From Flavobacterium sp. MFBS3-15 (GTDB taxonomy: Bacteria; Bacteroidota; Bacteroidia; Flavobacteriales; Flavobacteriaceae): 64,000 bases of DNA. Shown here in pieces: positions 40,764 to 50,242 of the stretch. The notes beneath the pieces are model-generated. The model saw only the letters and a list, made by a program, of their open reading frames with translations, had not been told where the DNA came from and did not search any database. Both the position numbers and the translations under genes were made by a program. How positions within the stretch are numbered: position 1 is the first letter of the stretch; each line of letters begins with the position of its first letter. The stretch covers positions 1 to 64,000 of the forward strand of contig NZ_JAPCHV010000001.1 of assembly GCF_026107645.2 (NCBI RefSeq), given 5' to 3'.

Positions 40764-42458
40764 TTACCCTTTAAACTCAACCGTTTTGCTATCGCCTTCC
40801 ACGGTCACTTTTACAAGGCCATGCTTGGATAGCCCTTTCATGGCGGCATCCCATTTCTTGCCGCTCAGGCCTGCCTGTTGTTTTAGTGCGTCAAGTGCCA
40901 GCTGGCCGCTTACTTTTAGCAGTTCGGCTACGGCTTTTTCGTCTTCGGTAAGTTCGAGGGCTTTTTTCTCCGGCCTCATTTGCGGGAAGAACAGCACTTC
41001 CTGTATCGACGGGTTGTTGGTCAGGAACATGATGAGCCTGTCCATGCCTATGCCAAGCCCTGATGTAGGCGGCATCCCGTATTCCAATGCGCGCAGGAAG
41101 TCGTTATCAATGAATTGCGCTGCCTCTACGTCGCCACGCTCTGAGAGCTTCAATTGTGCCTCGAAACGTTCGCGCTGGTCGATAGGATCGTTTAGTTCGG
41201 AATATGCATTTGCGATCTCCTTGCCGCATACCATCAGCTCAAAACGCTCGGTAAGCTCAGGGTTGTCGCGGTGTTCCTTGCACAGCGGGCTCATCTCTTT
41301 CGGGTAATCGGTAATGAAGGTTGGCTGTATGAAGTTGCCTTCACATTTTTCCCCGAATATTTCGTCGATAAGCTTGCCTTTGCCCATGGTGTCATCTACA
41401 GCGATGCCCATGCCTTTGGCTGCTTCATATATTTCTTCTTCGGTCTTGCCGGATATGTCAAAGCCTGTAAACTGCTTGATGGCATCGGTCATGGTTACCC
41501 TTGCATACGGCGCCTTAAAGCTTACTTTATGCTCGCCAAAAGTAGCGTCGGCAGTACCGTTCACGGCTATGGCGCAATGCTCCAGCAGGCTCTCGGTAAA
41601 CTCCATCATCCAGTTGTAGTCTTTATAGGCAACATAGATCTCCATGGCAGTAAACTCTGGGTTGTGCGTCCTGTCCATACCCTCGTTACGGAAGTTTTTC
41701 GAGAATTCGTATACGCCGTCGAATCCGCCCACGATGAGCCTTTTCAGGTACAGTTCGTTAGCAATACGCATGTACAGCGGAATGTCCAGGCTATTATGGT
41801 GTGTAACGAACGGCCTTGCAGCAGCGCCACCCGGAATAGATTGAAGGATAGGGGTTTCCACCTCAAAATATCCTTTATCGTTAAAGAACGAACGCATCGC
41901 ATTGAAAAGCTTTGTCCTTTTTATGAAAACCTCCTTTACCTGCGGATTTACCACAAGGTCTACATAGCGTTGGCGGTAACGAAGCTCAGGATCGGTAAAG
42001 CTGTCGAATACTTTTCCGTCGGCATCTGTTTTTGGCATCGGCAACGGACGCAAAGTCTTACTGAGCAGGCTAAAATCGGTCACTTTGATCGTCATTTCTC
42101 CTACCTGAGTGGTGAAAAGTTCACCTTCTACGCCTATAAAATCGCCAAGATCGATCAGTTTTTTGAAAAGCTCGTTGTATTTTACCTTGTCTTCACCGGG
42201 ACAAATTTCGTCGCGGTTAAAGTAAAGTTGGATTCTGCCTTCGCTGTCCTGAAGCTCGGCAAAAGAAGCCTTGCCCTGTATGCGTACGGACATCAGCCTT
42301 CCCGCCACAACTACCTGTTTACCTTCAGAAAAGCTTTCCTTCACCTGTTTCGAGGTATGGTCTACCGGAAAAAGGTTGGCGGGATAAGGATTGATGCCGA
42401 GATTCCTCAGCGCATCCAGTTTTTCTCTGCGGATGATTTCTTGTTCTGAAAGCTGCAT
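40764..42458 (-). CDS. lysS: Lysyl-tRNA synthetase, class II
   Basis: Charges tRNA-Lys. The 564-residue protein has an N-terminal OB-fold anticodon-binding domain (about 50-170) and the class II catalytic core: motif 2 in FSKNFRNEGMDRTHNPEF and motif 3 in GLGIGMDRLIM. After motif 3 a further 70 residues form a Lys/Leu-rich helical tail with LSKHGLVKVTVEGDSKTVEF, which E. coli LysS (505 residues) lacks. The start is the ATG at 42458 (MQLSEQEIIRREKLD); earlier residues of the open frame are Cys-rich and not family-like. It is monocistronic. Confidence 0.96.
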   Translation of the reverse strand: MQLSEQEIIRREKLDALRNLGINPYPANLFPVDHTSKQVKESFSEGKQVVVAGRLMSVRIQGKASFAELQDSEGRIQLYFNRDEICPGEDKVKYNELFKKLIDLGDFIGVEGELFTTQVGEMTIKVTDFSLLSKTLRPLPMPKTDADGKVFDSFTDPELRYRQRYVDLVVNPQVKEVFIKRTKLFNAMRSFFNDKGYFEVETPILQSIPGGAAARPFVTHHNSLDIPLYMRIANELYLKRLIVGGFDGVYEFSKNFRNEGMDRTHNPEFTAMEIYVAYKDYNWMMEFTESLLEHCAIAVNGTADATFGEHKVSFKAPYARVTMTDAIKQFTGFDISGKTEEEIYEAAKGMGIAVDDTMGKGKLIDEIFGEKCEGNFIQPTFITDYPKEMSPLCKEHRDNPELTERFELMVCGKEIANAYSELNDPIDQRERFEAQLKLSERGDVEAAQFIDNDFLRALEYGMPPTSGLGIGMDRLIMFLTNNPSIQEVLFFPQMRPEKKALELTEDEKAVAELLKVSGQLALDALKQQAGLSGKKWDAAMKGLSKHGLVKVTVEGDSKTVEFKG

Positions 42459-42615
42459 GATAGTTATGATTTTAAGGCAGCAAAGATAGTGATATTGTGT
42501 AAAAAAGCAATTTGGTTTTGCGGTTGGCAATTAAACAAATCATGCCAATTTTCAGCAGATTATGAATAATGTCGTAAACTGATTAATCTAACTCGTGTAA
42601 TTCGTTGCAAACTAC

Positions 42616-42623
42616 TATATTTG
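42616..42623 (+). promoter_or_regulatory. Candidate -7 element
   Basis: TATATTTG matches TAnnTTTG exactly, 22 bases before the ATG at 42646. No well-placed -33 TTG. Confidence 0.45.
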
Positions 42624-42645
42624 AAGCACTAAATCAATTCAAAAA

Positions 42646-43383
42646 ATGAAACAAGGATTACTATGGGCCCTGGGCCTGATGATGGCGTTTTTTACAACAT
42701 CATGTACATTTAGCGAAACCATTGTTATTAATGAAAACGGTTCGGGAAAGGTATCATTCGATATTGACGGTTCAGGGCTTATGGCCATGGCAGGGGACAA
42801 AATGGCTGAGGAGGGTGAAAAGCGCATCGACTCGTCATTTACATTTAAAGAAATGTTGGCCGAAAAAGCCGACAGTATAGCAAAATTGCCTAAAGAGGAA
42901 CAGACAAGGCTGAAGAGCCTGGAGCGTTTTACGGTTAAGATGCTGATGGATCCTGCTTCAAAAGAAATGGTGATTAATATGTTTGCTGATTTTGACAAGG
43001 CCGATAAGCTTCAGGACATGATGAACCTGTTCGGCAACCTGAACAGCATGAACAAAAAGGCAGGCCAGCCGGATATGGGCGGCTTGTTCCAGAATGGTTC
43101 GGAAGTGAGCTATGCTTATGACGGCAAGAAATTCAGCAGGAAGGTAAAGATTGTTGAGAAGCCTAAGAAAAAAGATGATGAGGGCGATGAAGAAATGTAT
43201 AAGGCTATGTTTGGCGAATCAAACTATCAGCTAAACTATACGTTCCCTAAGAAAGTAAAAAAAGTATCAAATAAAAATGCGGTAATAAGCGCCGACAAGA
43301 AAACGGTAACGCTTACATATCCTCTTAATGAATTCTTCGATAATCCGAAAGCCATGGCGATTGAAGTAGAGTTTGAAAAGTAA
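42646..43383 (+). CDS. Lipoprotein of unknown function
   Basis: A 245-residue lipoprotein (MAFFTTSC, Cys20). Mature start FSETIVINENGSGKVSFDID resembles the beta-strand that opens several Bacteroidota lipoproteins with a LppM-like fold; the middle is helical (DKMAEEGEKRIDSSFTFKEM), and a lysine-rich part ends in two beta strands. No enzymatic motif. It has its own promoter-like element and terminator, so it is monocistronic and lies between lysS and lipB. Confidence 0.8.
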   Translation: MKQGLLWALGLMMAFFTTSCTFSETIVINENGSGKVSFDIDGSGLMAMAGDKMAEEGEKRIDSSFTFKEMLAEKADSIAKLPKEEQTRLKSLERFTVKMLMDPASKEMVINMFADFDKADKLQDMMNLFGNLNSMNKKAGQPDMGGLFQNGSEVSYAYDGKKFSRKVKIVEKPKKKDDEGDEEMYKAMFGESNYQLNYTFPKKVKKVSNKNAVISADKKTVTLTYPLNEFFDNPKAMAIEVEFEK

Positions 43384-43405
43384 TCCTGATATAATGAGGA
43401 CTACG

Positions 43406-43437
43406 AAATCCGGATGGGCAGCCTGTCCGGATTTTTT
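43406..43437 (+). terminator. Intrinsic terminator
   Basis: AAATCCGGA (43406-43414) pairs with TCCGGATTT (43426-43434), followed by TTT. It closes the lipoprotein gene at 42646. Confidence 0.8.
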
Positions 43438-43465
43438 ATTATGTAATGGCTGTTGTTTTGTTTTG

Positions 43466-43473
43466 TAACTTTG
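43466..43473 (+). promoter_or_regulatory. Candidate -7 element for lipB
   Basis: TAACTTTG matches TAnnTTTG exactly, 16 bases before the ATG at 43490. Confidence 0.45.
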
Positions 43474-43489
43474 TAGTGCATTAGCATTT

Positions 43490-44221
43490 ATGACAATGAA
43501 TAAGACAATACAATTCCTTGAGCTGGGCCAGATGGACTACAAGGAGGCCTGGGATTACCAGGAGCAGCTTTTTAAAGAGATACTCGACATAAAAATCGCC
43601 AACAGGAGGGAAGAATCGGCTACCGAAACGCCAAATTACCTGTTATTGATAGAGCACCCACACGTATATACTTTGGGTAAAAGCGGCGACATGGCCAATA
43701 TGCTGCTCAACGAAAAGCAGCTTGAGGCGAAGGGTGCGTCATTTTATAAAATAAACAGGGGAGGGGACATTACCTATCACGGTCCCGGCCAAATTGTGGG
43801 CTACCCGATATTGGACCTTGAAAATTTTTTTACAGACATCCATAAATACCTGCGCCTTTTAGAAGAGATGGTAATACTCACCCTCGCAGAATATGGCATT
43901 GCCGGTACGCGCAGCGAAGGCGAAACAGGCGTATGGCTCGATGTAGGCACTCCATTTGCCCGTAAAATATGCGCCATGGGTGTACGCGCGTCTCGTTGGG
44001 TAACCATGCATGGCTTTGCATTTAACGTGAATGCTGACTTGGGTTATTTTGACAACATCATTCCATGTGGCATTCGCGGAAAGGCTGTAACGTCATTAAA
44101 TGTAGAACTGGGAGTGGAAAAGGTAAATGAAGATAAAGTTAAGGAAAAACTGCTGAACCATTTTGCCAACCTTTTCGAAGCAGAATTACGGATTGTAGAT
44201 CGTAACGTGCACATCTTCTAA
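43490..44221 (+). CDS. lipB: Octanoyl-(acyl-carrier-protein) transferase LipB
   Basis: Transfers octanoyl from ACP to lipoyl domains, the first step of lipoate synthesis. The 243-residue protein has [36 protein letters not shown] and a catalytic Cys/Lys region [19 protein letters not shown] plus [20 protein letters not shown]. Two ATGs lie two codons apart (43490, 43496); either may be used. The last 36 bases overlap the end of rnhB on the other strand. Confidence 0.95.
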   Translation: MTMNKTIQFLELGQMDYKEAWDYQEQLFKEILDIKIANRREESATETPNYLLLIEHPHVYTLGKSGDMANMLLNEKQLEAKGASFYKINRGGDITYHGPGQIVGYPILDLENFFTDIHKYLRLLEEMVILTLAEYGIAGTRSEGETGVWLDVGTPFARKICAMGVRASRWVTMHGFAFNVNADLGYFDNIIPCGIRGKAVTSLNVELGVEKVNEDKVKEKLLNHFANLFEAELRIVDRNVHIF

Positions 44222-44824
44222 AATATCGAACTGCAGTTCCAGTTGGTCGGGCAATAGCCGAAACGACTTACGATGGTATTTTGTAATCCCGTATTTCCTG
44301 ATAGCCTCCCTGTGTTCTGCTGTGGGGTAACCTTTATTTTTCTTCCAGTTATACATAGGGAACTCTTCATGAATACGGTCCATGTACTCATCTCTGTAGG
44401 TTTTTGCCAGTATGGATGCAGCGGCAATGCTCAGGTACTTGCCGTCTCCCTGCACGATACAGCTATAAGGTATGTTGTTTACGGGTTTAAAGCGGTTGCC
44501 GTCTACAATAATATAGTGTGGTACCGGATTAAGTTGGGTAATGCATTCCTGCATAGCTTTAATAGAAGCATTGAGGATGTTGATTTCGTCTATCACTTCC
44601 GGCTCTATATGCTTCACGTGGTAGCATAGTGCGTGATCCTGTATAATTGGGCGGAGATGCTCGCGTATCTTTTCAGTAAGTTGTTTAGAGTCATTCAGGA
44701 GGTCGTTCTGAAAATCTTCAGGCAATATTACCGCAGCGGCGGTCACTGGCCCTGCAAGGCAGCCGCGCCCGGCTTCATCAGTACCGGTTTCATATAAATG
44801 TTCTGAAAATTTCAAAGCCAGCAT
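44186..44824 (-). CDS. rnhB: Ribonuclease HII
   Basis: Cleaves the RNA of RNA-DNA hybrids and removes misinserted ribonucleotides. The 212-residue protein shows [20 protein letters not shown] (14-33) with the first catalytic Asp and Glu, [13 protein letters not shown], and [11 protein letters not shown] with a later catalytic Asp. [18 protein letters not shown] and [17 protein letters not shown] complete the family pattern. Its last 36 bases overlap lipB tail to tail. It is on its own, starting 188 bases from the divergent subtilase gene. Confidence 0.95.
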   Translation of the reverse strand: MLALKFSEHLYETGTDEAGRGCLAGPVTAAAVILPEDFQNDLLNDSKQLTEKIREHLRPIIQDHALCYHVKHIEPEVIDEINILNASIKAMQECITQLNPVPHYIIVDGNRFKPVNNIPYSCIVQGDGKYLSIAAASILAKTYRDEYMDRIHEEFPMYNWKKNKGYPTAEHREAIRKYGITKYHRKSFRLLPDQLELQFDILEDVHVTIYNP

Positions 44825-44951
44825 AAACCCTGTCTCTTATTTTTACGTATATCCCTGAAGCAAAGATACTCCCGATAAAGTTAAATTTAAAATTAATACA
44901 TCCTAATTTGTGATAATTATTATTTTTGCTAATCCATGTTGCCTAAAAATG

Positions 44952-44959
44952 TATTTTTG
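44952..44959 (+). promoter_or_regulatory. Candidate -7 element before the subtilase gene
   Basis: TATTTTTG matches TAnnTTTG exactly, 53 bases before the ATG at 45013. A second identical element stands at 44921-44928. Confidence 0.4.
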
Positions 44960-45012
44960 CTGGCTTTCAATGGAAAATTGCTATTAAATTATTAACTATT
45001 TACAATCAAAAA

Positions 45013-46902
45013 ATGAAAAAAAATACAATGAGGGCTGTTTTACTTGCAGGGTTTTTCCTTGCAGGATTTTCGGCTCTTGCTCAGACAGCTGAGCAGCGCA
45101 AGCTAATCGTTAAGGATAATAATCTTGAAGAGTTAGCGAGGCTTGAGCAGGAACAAATAGAGTTTCGTACGAGTAATTATGCCGAGGCTTTAAGGCTTGC
45201 GGGAATAAACGGCTGGCCTTTGGAGAAAAAGGGCAGCTGGGGTGAGCGCCAAAGATTGATGGGTGTAACTGAAGACGGAGTTCCGCTATATTTTACAAAT
45301 TATAATCTTGGTGCTGCCATAACAACACGTGCAAATAAGTTACATCCCGGTGGCGGTATGGGGTTAAGTCTTACCGGGCAGGGTATGCTTGTTGGTGTTT
45401 GGGATGGAGAGCAGGTACGTATATCACACCAAAATTTTGGGGATAGGGTGGAGATTGGCGATTCTTTTATTGGATATGGCGATCATGCAACCCATATCGC
45501 AGGTACAATAGCAGGTGGAGGTACTGGTAATGCTGCGGCAAGGGGTATTGCTTATGAAGCAAATATCAGGAGTTTTGAAGCTTTCGGTTCCGATACTCCT
45601 GAAATGATTCAGCAGGCTGCACAGGGAATGCTGGTTTCGAACCACTCGTATGGGTTTACGCCATTCAGTGCCGGTACCGCTTTTTGGGGGGCTTACTGGA
45701 GTTATGCAAAAATCTTAGATGATATTACCTTTAATGCTCCCCGCTACCAACCAGTAGTTTCTGCGGGTAACGATAATAATCAAAATCCTGCTAACAATCC
45801 TTCGAAGTTTGGTTATGACCTTGTAAATTGTTACGCAACGTCGAAAAATGCAATTGTTGTTGCTGCGGTACATGGGGTAAATAATTATACGAGCCCGAAC
45901 AGTGTTCAGATAGCTAACTTTAGCAGCTGGGGACCTACAGATGATAACAGGATTAAGCCGGATATCAGTGCGAAAGGTGTTGCCGTGTTTTCAAGCTATG
46001 CCACTAACGACACTGCTTACGGTACGATGCAGGGAACTTCAATGGCTGCTCCGGGAATTGCCGGTAGCTGTATATTGCTGCAACAGCATTATAACAATGT
46101 AAATGGTGTATTCATGTGGTCTTCAACGCTGCGTGGGCTTGTTGCGCATACGGCAGACGAGTGTGGCGACTGGGACGGTCCGGATCCCGCTTTTGGCTGG
46201 GGATTGATGAATTCCCAAAAAGCTGCGCAGGCTATTTCAGATAATGGCTCGGTTTCTATTGTTGAGGAAAAACAGCTTACCCAAGGCCAGCCTTATACAA
46301 GGACTGTAACTTCTGACGGGGTTAATAAGCTTGTTGCAACGATTTCGTGGACTGACAGGTCGGGAAATGCAAATACCGGAACAGTAGACCTTAGTACACC
46401 AGTGTTAAGAAACAATCTTGATATCAGGGTTACAAAAGTTGGTGGTGAAGAGTATATGCCGTGGAAGTTTGCTGATTTTATGGCTGATGCAGCGATACAG
46501 GGCGATAATAATGTTGATAATATTGAAAAAGTTGAGATTGAGGGTGCTTCCGGTGAATATGTAATTACTGTGTCTAATAAGGGTACGCTTGTAAGCGGTG
46601 CGCAGAATTATTCCCTTATTGTTACCGGTATTGAGGAGACTGCAGGTATAGAAGATACGGCGTCGCGTATGTTTAATGTGTGGCCAAATCCTGCTGATGA
46701 TCAACTTACAGTTTCCCTTCCGTCAGGTATTGAAGGTGAGGCTAATGTCCAGCTTTTTGATATTCAGGGAAGGGTTGTAGCGCGTGAGAGCATGTCCTCT
46801 CCTGAGAGCACTATTAATATTGACGGTCTGTCTGCAGGAATGTATATTGTGAGTGTGACCAATGGTTCAAAAACTCAAACAAAAAAGGTGGTAATTAAAT
46901 AA
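45013..46902 (+). CDS. T9SS-secreted S8 family serine peptidase
   Basis: A 629-residue subtilisin-like protease: signal peptide (ends SALAQ, residue 24), propeptide-like part, S8 catalytic domain with Asp131 (GVWDGEQVR), His158 (GDHATHIAGTIAGG) and Ser in GTSMAAPGIAG (near 345), a beta-sandwich P-like region, and a type A T9SS sorting domain (about 555-629; VWPNPADDQLTVSLPS, GMYIVSVTNGSKTQTKKVVIK). It would be secreted to the surface or medium and digest proteins. A terminator at 46971 separates it from the SusC/SusD operon. Gly, Ala and Val codons end mostly in T, unlike genes of the first 20 kb. Confidence 0.92.
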   Translation: MKKNTMRAVLLAGFFLAGFSALAQTAEQRKLIVKDNNLEELARLEQEQIEFRTSNYAEALRLAGINGWPLEKKGSWGERQRLMGVTEDGVPLYFTNYNLGAAITTRANKLHPGGGMGLSLTGQGMLVGVWDGEQVRISHQNFGDRVEIGDSFIGYGDHATHIAGTIAGGGTGNAAARGIAYEANIRSFEAFGSDTPEMIQQAAQGMLVSNHSYGFTPFSAGTAFWGAYWSYAKILDDITFNAPRYQPVVSAGNDNNQNPANNPSKFGYDLVNCYATSKNAIVVAAVHGVNNYTSPNSVQIANFSSWGPTDDNRIKPDISAKGVAVFSSYATNDTAYGTMQGTSMAAPGIAGSCILLQQHYNNVNGVFMWSSTLRGLVAHTADECGDWDGPDPAFGWGLMNSQKAAQAISDNGSVSIVEEKQLTQGQPYTRTVTSDGVNKLVATISWTDRSGNANTGTVDLSTPVLRNNLDIRVTKVGGEEYMPWKFADFMADAAIQGDNNVDNIEKVEIEGASGEYVITVSNKGTLVSGAQNYSLIVTGIEETAGIEDTASRMFNVWPNPADDQLTVSLPSGIEGEANVQLFDIQGRVVARESMSSPESTINIDGLSAGMYIVSVTNGSKTQTKKVVIK

Positions 46903-46970
46903 GATTCTAAAAAAATTAAATAATTTTCAAAATATAACGCAACCTTTTTCAACTTGAGGTATCTAATAAT

Positions 46971-47002
46971 AAAACGTCAGCTTTGGTTGACGTTTTGTTT
47001 TA
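46971..47002 (+). terminator. Intrinsic terminator after the protease gene
   Basis: AAAACGTCA (46971-46979), loop GCTTTGGT, TGACGTTTT (46988-46996), then GTTTTAA. The remaining gap to 47168 holds the promoter below. Confidence 0.85.
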
Positions 47003-47108
47003 ATTCAAAAAATGATACCTTATGTGGGCAATTATTATCAATCTTTTGTGGTTTTTTCATTTACACTAAATATTGTTAAAACTTTAGGAAGTATTGCAAT
47101 GTTAAAAG

Positions 47109-47139
47109 TTTGTTATATTAAAATAAATTAATAGATTTG
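47109..47139 (+). promoter_or_regulatory. Consensus promoter of the susCD operon
   Basis: TTTG at 47109-47112, 19-base spacer, TAGATTTG at 47132-47139. Both elements fit the Bacteroidota housekeeping sigma consensus exactly and give a leader of about 24 bases before the ATG at 47168. Confidence 0.85.
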
Positions 47140-47167
47140 CAACTTAACTAACTCAAATTAATTTAAT

Positions 47168-50100
47168 ATGAAATCAAAGTTTACTTGGATTTTTACGCTG
47201 TTGCTGGCGTTTTTTATTCAGTTTTCCTTTGCGCAGGAGAGAACAGTTACAGGGGTTGTCGTTGACAACACGGGAATGCCAATTCCCAGTGCTACTGTAA
47301 AGGTTCAGGGTTCTTCTGCTCCGGGTGTTCAGACTGATTTTGATGGAAACTATTCCATTCAGGCAAAACCTGGTGATAAAGTGGAAATCTCTTATGTTGG
47401 AATGCAGACTCAGGTGGTTACTGTGAGTGCTTCAGGGACAGTTCCTAATGTAACGTTAACCGATGATCCTACTGTTTTGGATAATGTCGTTGTTGAGGGT
47501 TATAGGAATTCGACCAAGCCGCTTTCCAATATTGCCGTAACTACTGTAACTGCAAAAACCATCGAAGGCAGGCCGAATGCGTCGTTTATTCAAACGCTTC
47601 AGGGCCAGATTCCTGGTTTGAATATCTCGACAGGTTCAGGTCAGCCGGGTGCTAACAGTACAGTTATCCTAAGGGGTTATGGATCTATTAATGGTAAAGT
47701 TGAGCCTTTATTTGTAATCGACGGTGTACCGTTGGATGCAGATAACTTCAGGAGTCTTAACCCGAATGATATCGAATCGGTTTCAGTTCTTAAAGATGCC
47801 GGTGCAACATCAATATACGGTAACAGGGGTGCTAACGGTGTTATCATTGTTAAGACTAAAAAAGGTACATTCGATTCGCCGCTTCAAGTTAAGTATACAG
47901 GTATTACGAGCTTTACTGAGATGCAGAGCAACAAATACAACGTGATGAATTCAAGGCAGCTTTTAGGTCTTGAGAAGACAGCTCAAAGAGGATATGGTGC
48001 GAGCCTTACTGATGAGGAAATCGCTGCTTATGATATTAATACTAACTGGAAGGATGTTCTTTTCAGGACGGGTACTTCGCAAAACCATGTATTGAGTCTT
48101 ACGGGTGGTGGTAAAAACCTTTCGGCTTATACTTCAGTAGGTTTCTTTGATCAGGAAGGTATCCTTATCGATACAAGGCTAAAAAGGTTTAACTTTAGGA
48201 ATAACCTAACAGGCCGTAGTAATGATGGTAGGTTTAATTACTCTACTGCTCTTACAGTTAACTATTCAAGAAGGGACGAAGCTTCGAACATCGGAACAGG
48301 TAACGTTAACATCAACCCTGTGTTGGGTGCTAACCAAGGCGTGCCTTACATTAGCCCGGACTGGTATACAACAAGCCAGGCTCTTGTGGATATGTACCGT
48401 GCTGATGCTACAGATCCTAATAACATAGGTGCTGGTTCGCTACTGCTTTCTCCGCTTATGCAGCTTGATATTATGAAAAAAGGTACCCTTCAAACTGAAG
48501 AATTGAAAATGATCGGTAACGTTCAGGCGAGCTACAGGCTTACGGATGAGCTTACTGCAGGTACTACTTTTGGTGCTGACTATACTCAGGCTACCGGCCT
48601 TCAGGTTCAGGATCCTACTTCATTCAACTCATTGTTCTTTGCTCAGGCTGGAGAGGAATATCTTGGATGGCAGTTTGAAAGCTTTGCAAGGAACGTTTTG
48701 TTCAATACAAACGTGAACCTTAACTTTACGAAGAGCTGGGGTGATCATACACTTGATGCTTCTGCATTTACAGAATACTTTAAAGGACACTCTAAGTCGT
48801 TCAACTATGCTCAGAATGGTTTGGATCCTAAAGTTTTTGTGCCGGGTAACGGTGCTGGTTTCATACCATTCGATCCGGGTACTCCTACATTCTATCTTCC
48901 CGAAGTTGCTTCAGGAAAAGGAACTGCAGGTCTGTTCTCGTACTTTGCAAGCGCTGACTACGATTATAAAGAGAAATATGGTTTGAGCGCTACTATACGC
49001 AGGGATGCTTCTTACCGTTTTGCTGAAACAAACCGTTGGGGTACTTATTGGTCAGTATCTGGTCGTTGGAATATTGACAGGGAATCTTTCATGGAGGGTT
49101 CTGTGTTCCAAATGCTTAAGTTAAGGGCTTCTTACGGTACTACAGGTAACCAGAACATCTTCGGTGAAAGTATATTTAACGCTCCTAACGGTGCAAGGAC
49201 TTTATTTGCACAAGGTACAGGTTATGCCAATCAGCCTGCTTATATACTTGGTCAATTGGGTAACCCGGACCTTCAGTGGGAAACTGTTGCGCAGGCAAAC
49301 ATAGGTGTTGACTTTGAAGTGTTCAACAGGAGATTAAGAGGTACTTTTGATGTATATCGCAGGACTACTGATGACCTGTACCAGGAAGCACAGTTATCGG
49401 CTATTACAGGTACATATGAAATACTTGCAAATGGAGGTTCTTTGCAGAACCAGGGTGTTGAGGCGTTATTGGCATATGATGTTATTAAGTCGAACGACTT
49501 CATGCTAACACTAAACTTTAATGGCTCTTATAACCAGAATAAGTTGCTTGATATAACTACCGTTAACAACTTCCGTGATCTTGGTCTAACCGCTCGTGAC
49601 GAAGGTGGTTCTCTGGGGCAGTTTTATCTTATAAAGTATGCAGGTGTTAACCCTGCAAATGGTAACTTGCTATTCTATACTAAAGATGGACAGCTTACAG
49701 AAAATCCTGATCAATTGGACGATAGAAGGCTAACAGGAAAAACTTCCATCCCAACTTATCAGGGTGGTTTTGGTTTCGATGCTTCATATAAAGGTTTCTT
49801 CCTAACAACTCAGTTCTCATTCGTAGCTGATATCTACAGGTTTGATTATGACCTTGAAGGTCTTCAGGATCCAACTGATATCGGTACATGGAATAAAACT
49901 ACTGATCTTCTTAATGCATGGACACCTGATAACAGAGTAACTGATATCCCGTCTTTGACATTGACAAACAAAGGTATGGATGCTAACTCTGACAGGTATT
50001 TGAAAGATGCATCTTACGTAAGGTTAAGATATATGAGCCTTGGCTACAGCTTTAGTAATAAATTGTTGGAAAAAACTCCATTCACAGGTCTTAGGGCTTA

Positions 50101-50230
50101 TTTCCAGGCAGAAAACCTGGTTACATGGACCAAGTGGAGGGGATGGGATGCTGAAAGTAACCGTGGTGCTGACCAATATCAGTATCCAACTCCGAGAATT
50201 CTTTCTTTAGGCCTTGAAGTACAATTTTAA
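47168..50230 (+). CDS. SusC/RagA family TonB-linked outer-membrane receptor
   Basis: A 1020-residue importer barrel: signal peptide (ends FSFAQ), carboxypeptidase-regulatory-like domain (TVTGVVVDNTGMPIPSATVK, 25-44; about 20-110), SusC plug with the signature LQGQIPGLNIS and YGSINGKVEPLFVIDGVP, LKDAGATSIYGNRGANGVII, and a 22-strand barrel ending LGLEVQF. It forms the pedal-bin complex with the SusD-like lipoprotein encoded 12 bases downstream. No glycoside hydrolase is near; a secreted protease precedes it, so peptides are a possible cargo. Codon choice is T-rich, as in a highly expressed gene. Confidence 0.96.
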   Translation: MKSKFTWIFTLLLAFFIQFSFAQERTVTGVVVDNTGMPIPSATVKVQGSSAPGVQTDFDGNYSIQAKPGDKVEISYVGMQTQVVTVSASGTVPNVTLTDDPTVLDNVVVEGYRNSTKPLSNIAVTTVTAKTIEGRPNASFIQTLQGQIPGLNISTGSGQPGANSTVILRGYGSINGKVEPLFVIDGVPLDADNFRSLNPNDIESVSVLKDAGATSIYGNRGANGVIIVKTKKGTFDSPLQVKYTGITSFTEMQSNKYNVMNSRQLLGLEKTAQRGYGASLTDEEIAAYDINTNWKDVLFRTGTSQNHVLSLTGGGKNLSAYTSVGFFDQEGILIDTRLKRFNFRNNLTGRSNDGRFNYSTALTVNYSRRDEASNIGTGNVNINPVLGANQGVPYISPDWYTTSQALVDMYRADATDPNNIGAGSLLLSPLMQLDIMKKGTLQTEELKMIGNVQASYRLTDELTAGTTFGADYTQATGLQVQDPTSFNSLFFAQAGEEYLGWQFESFARNVLFNTNVNLNFTKSWGDHTLDASAFTEYFKGHSKSFNYAQNGLDPKVFVPGNGAGFIPFDPGTPTFYLPEVASGKGTAGLFSYFASADYDYKEKYGLSATIRRDASYRFAETNRWGTYWSVSGRWNIDRESFMEGSVFQMLKLRASYGTTGNQNIFGESIFNAPNGARTLFAQGTGYANQPAYILGQLGNPDLQWETVAQANIGVDFEVFNRRLRGTFDVYRRTTDDLYQEAQLSAITGTYEILANGGSLQNQGVEALLAYDVIKSNDFMLTLNFNGSYNQNKLLDITTVNNFRDLGLTARDEGGSLGQFYLIKYAGVNPANGNLLFYTKDGQLTENPDQLDDRRLTGKTSIPTYQGGFGFDASYKGFFLTTQFSFVADIYRFDYDLEGLQDPTDIGTWNKTTDLLNAWTPDNRVTDIPSLTLTNKGMDANSDRYLKDASYVRLRYMSLGYSFSNKLLEKTPFTGLRAYFQAENLVTWTKWRGWDAESNRGADQYQYPTPRILSLGLEVQF

Positions 50231-50242
50231 AAAAAAAGGAAA

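Noticed and set aside
41271..42449. Open frame of 392 codons on the plus strand opposite lysS
   Set aside because: lysS has intact class II motifs in the other strand; the frame shows only antisense-type composition.
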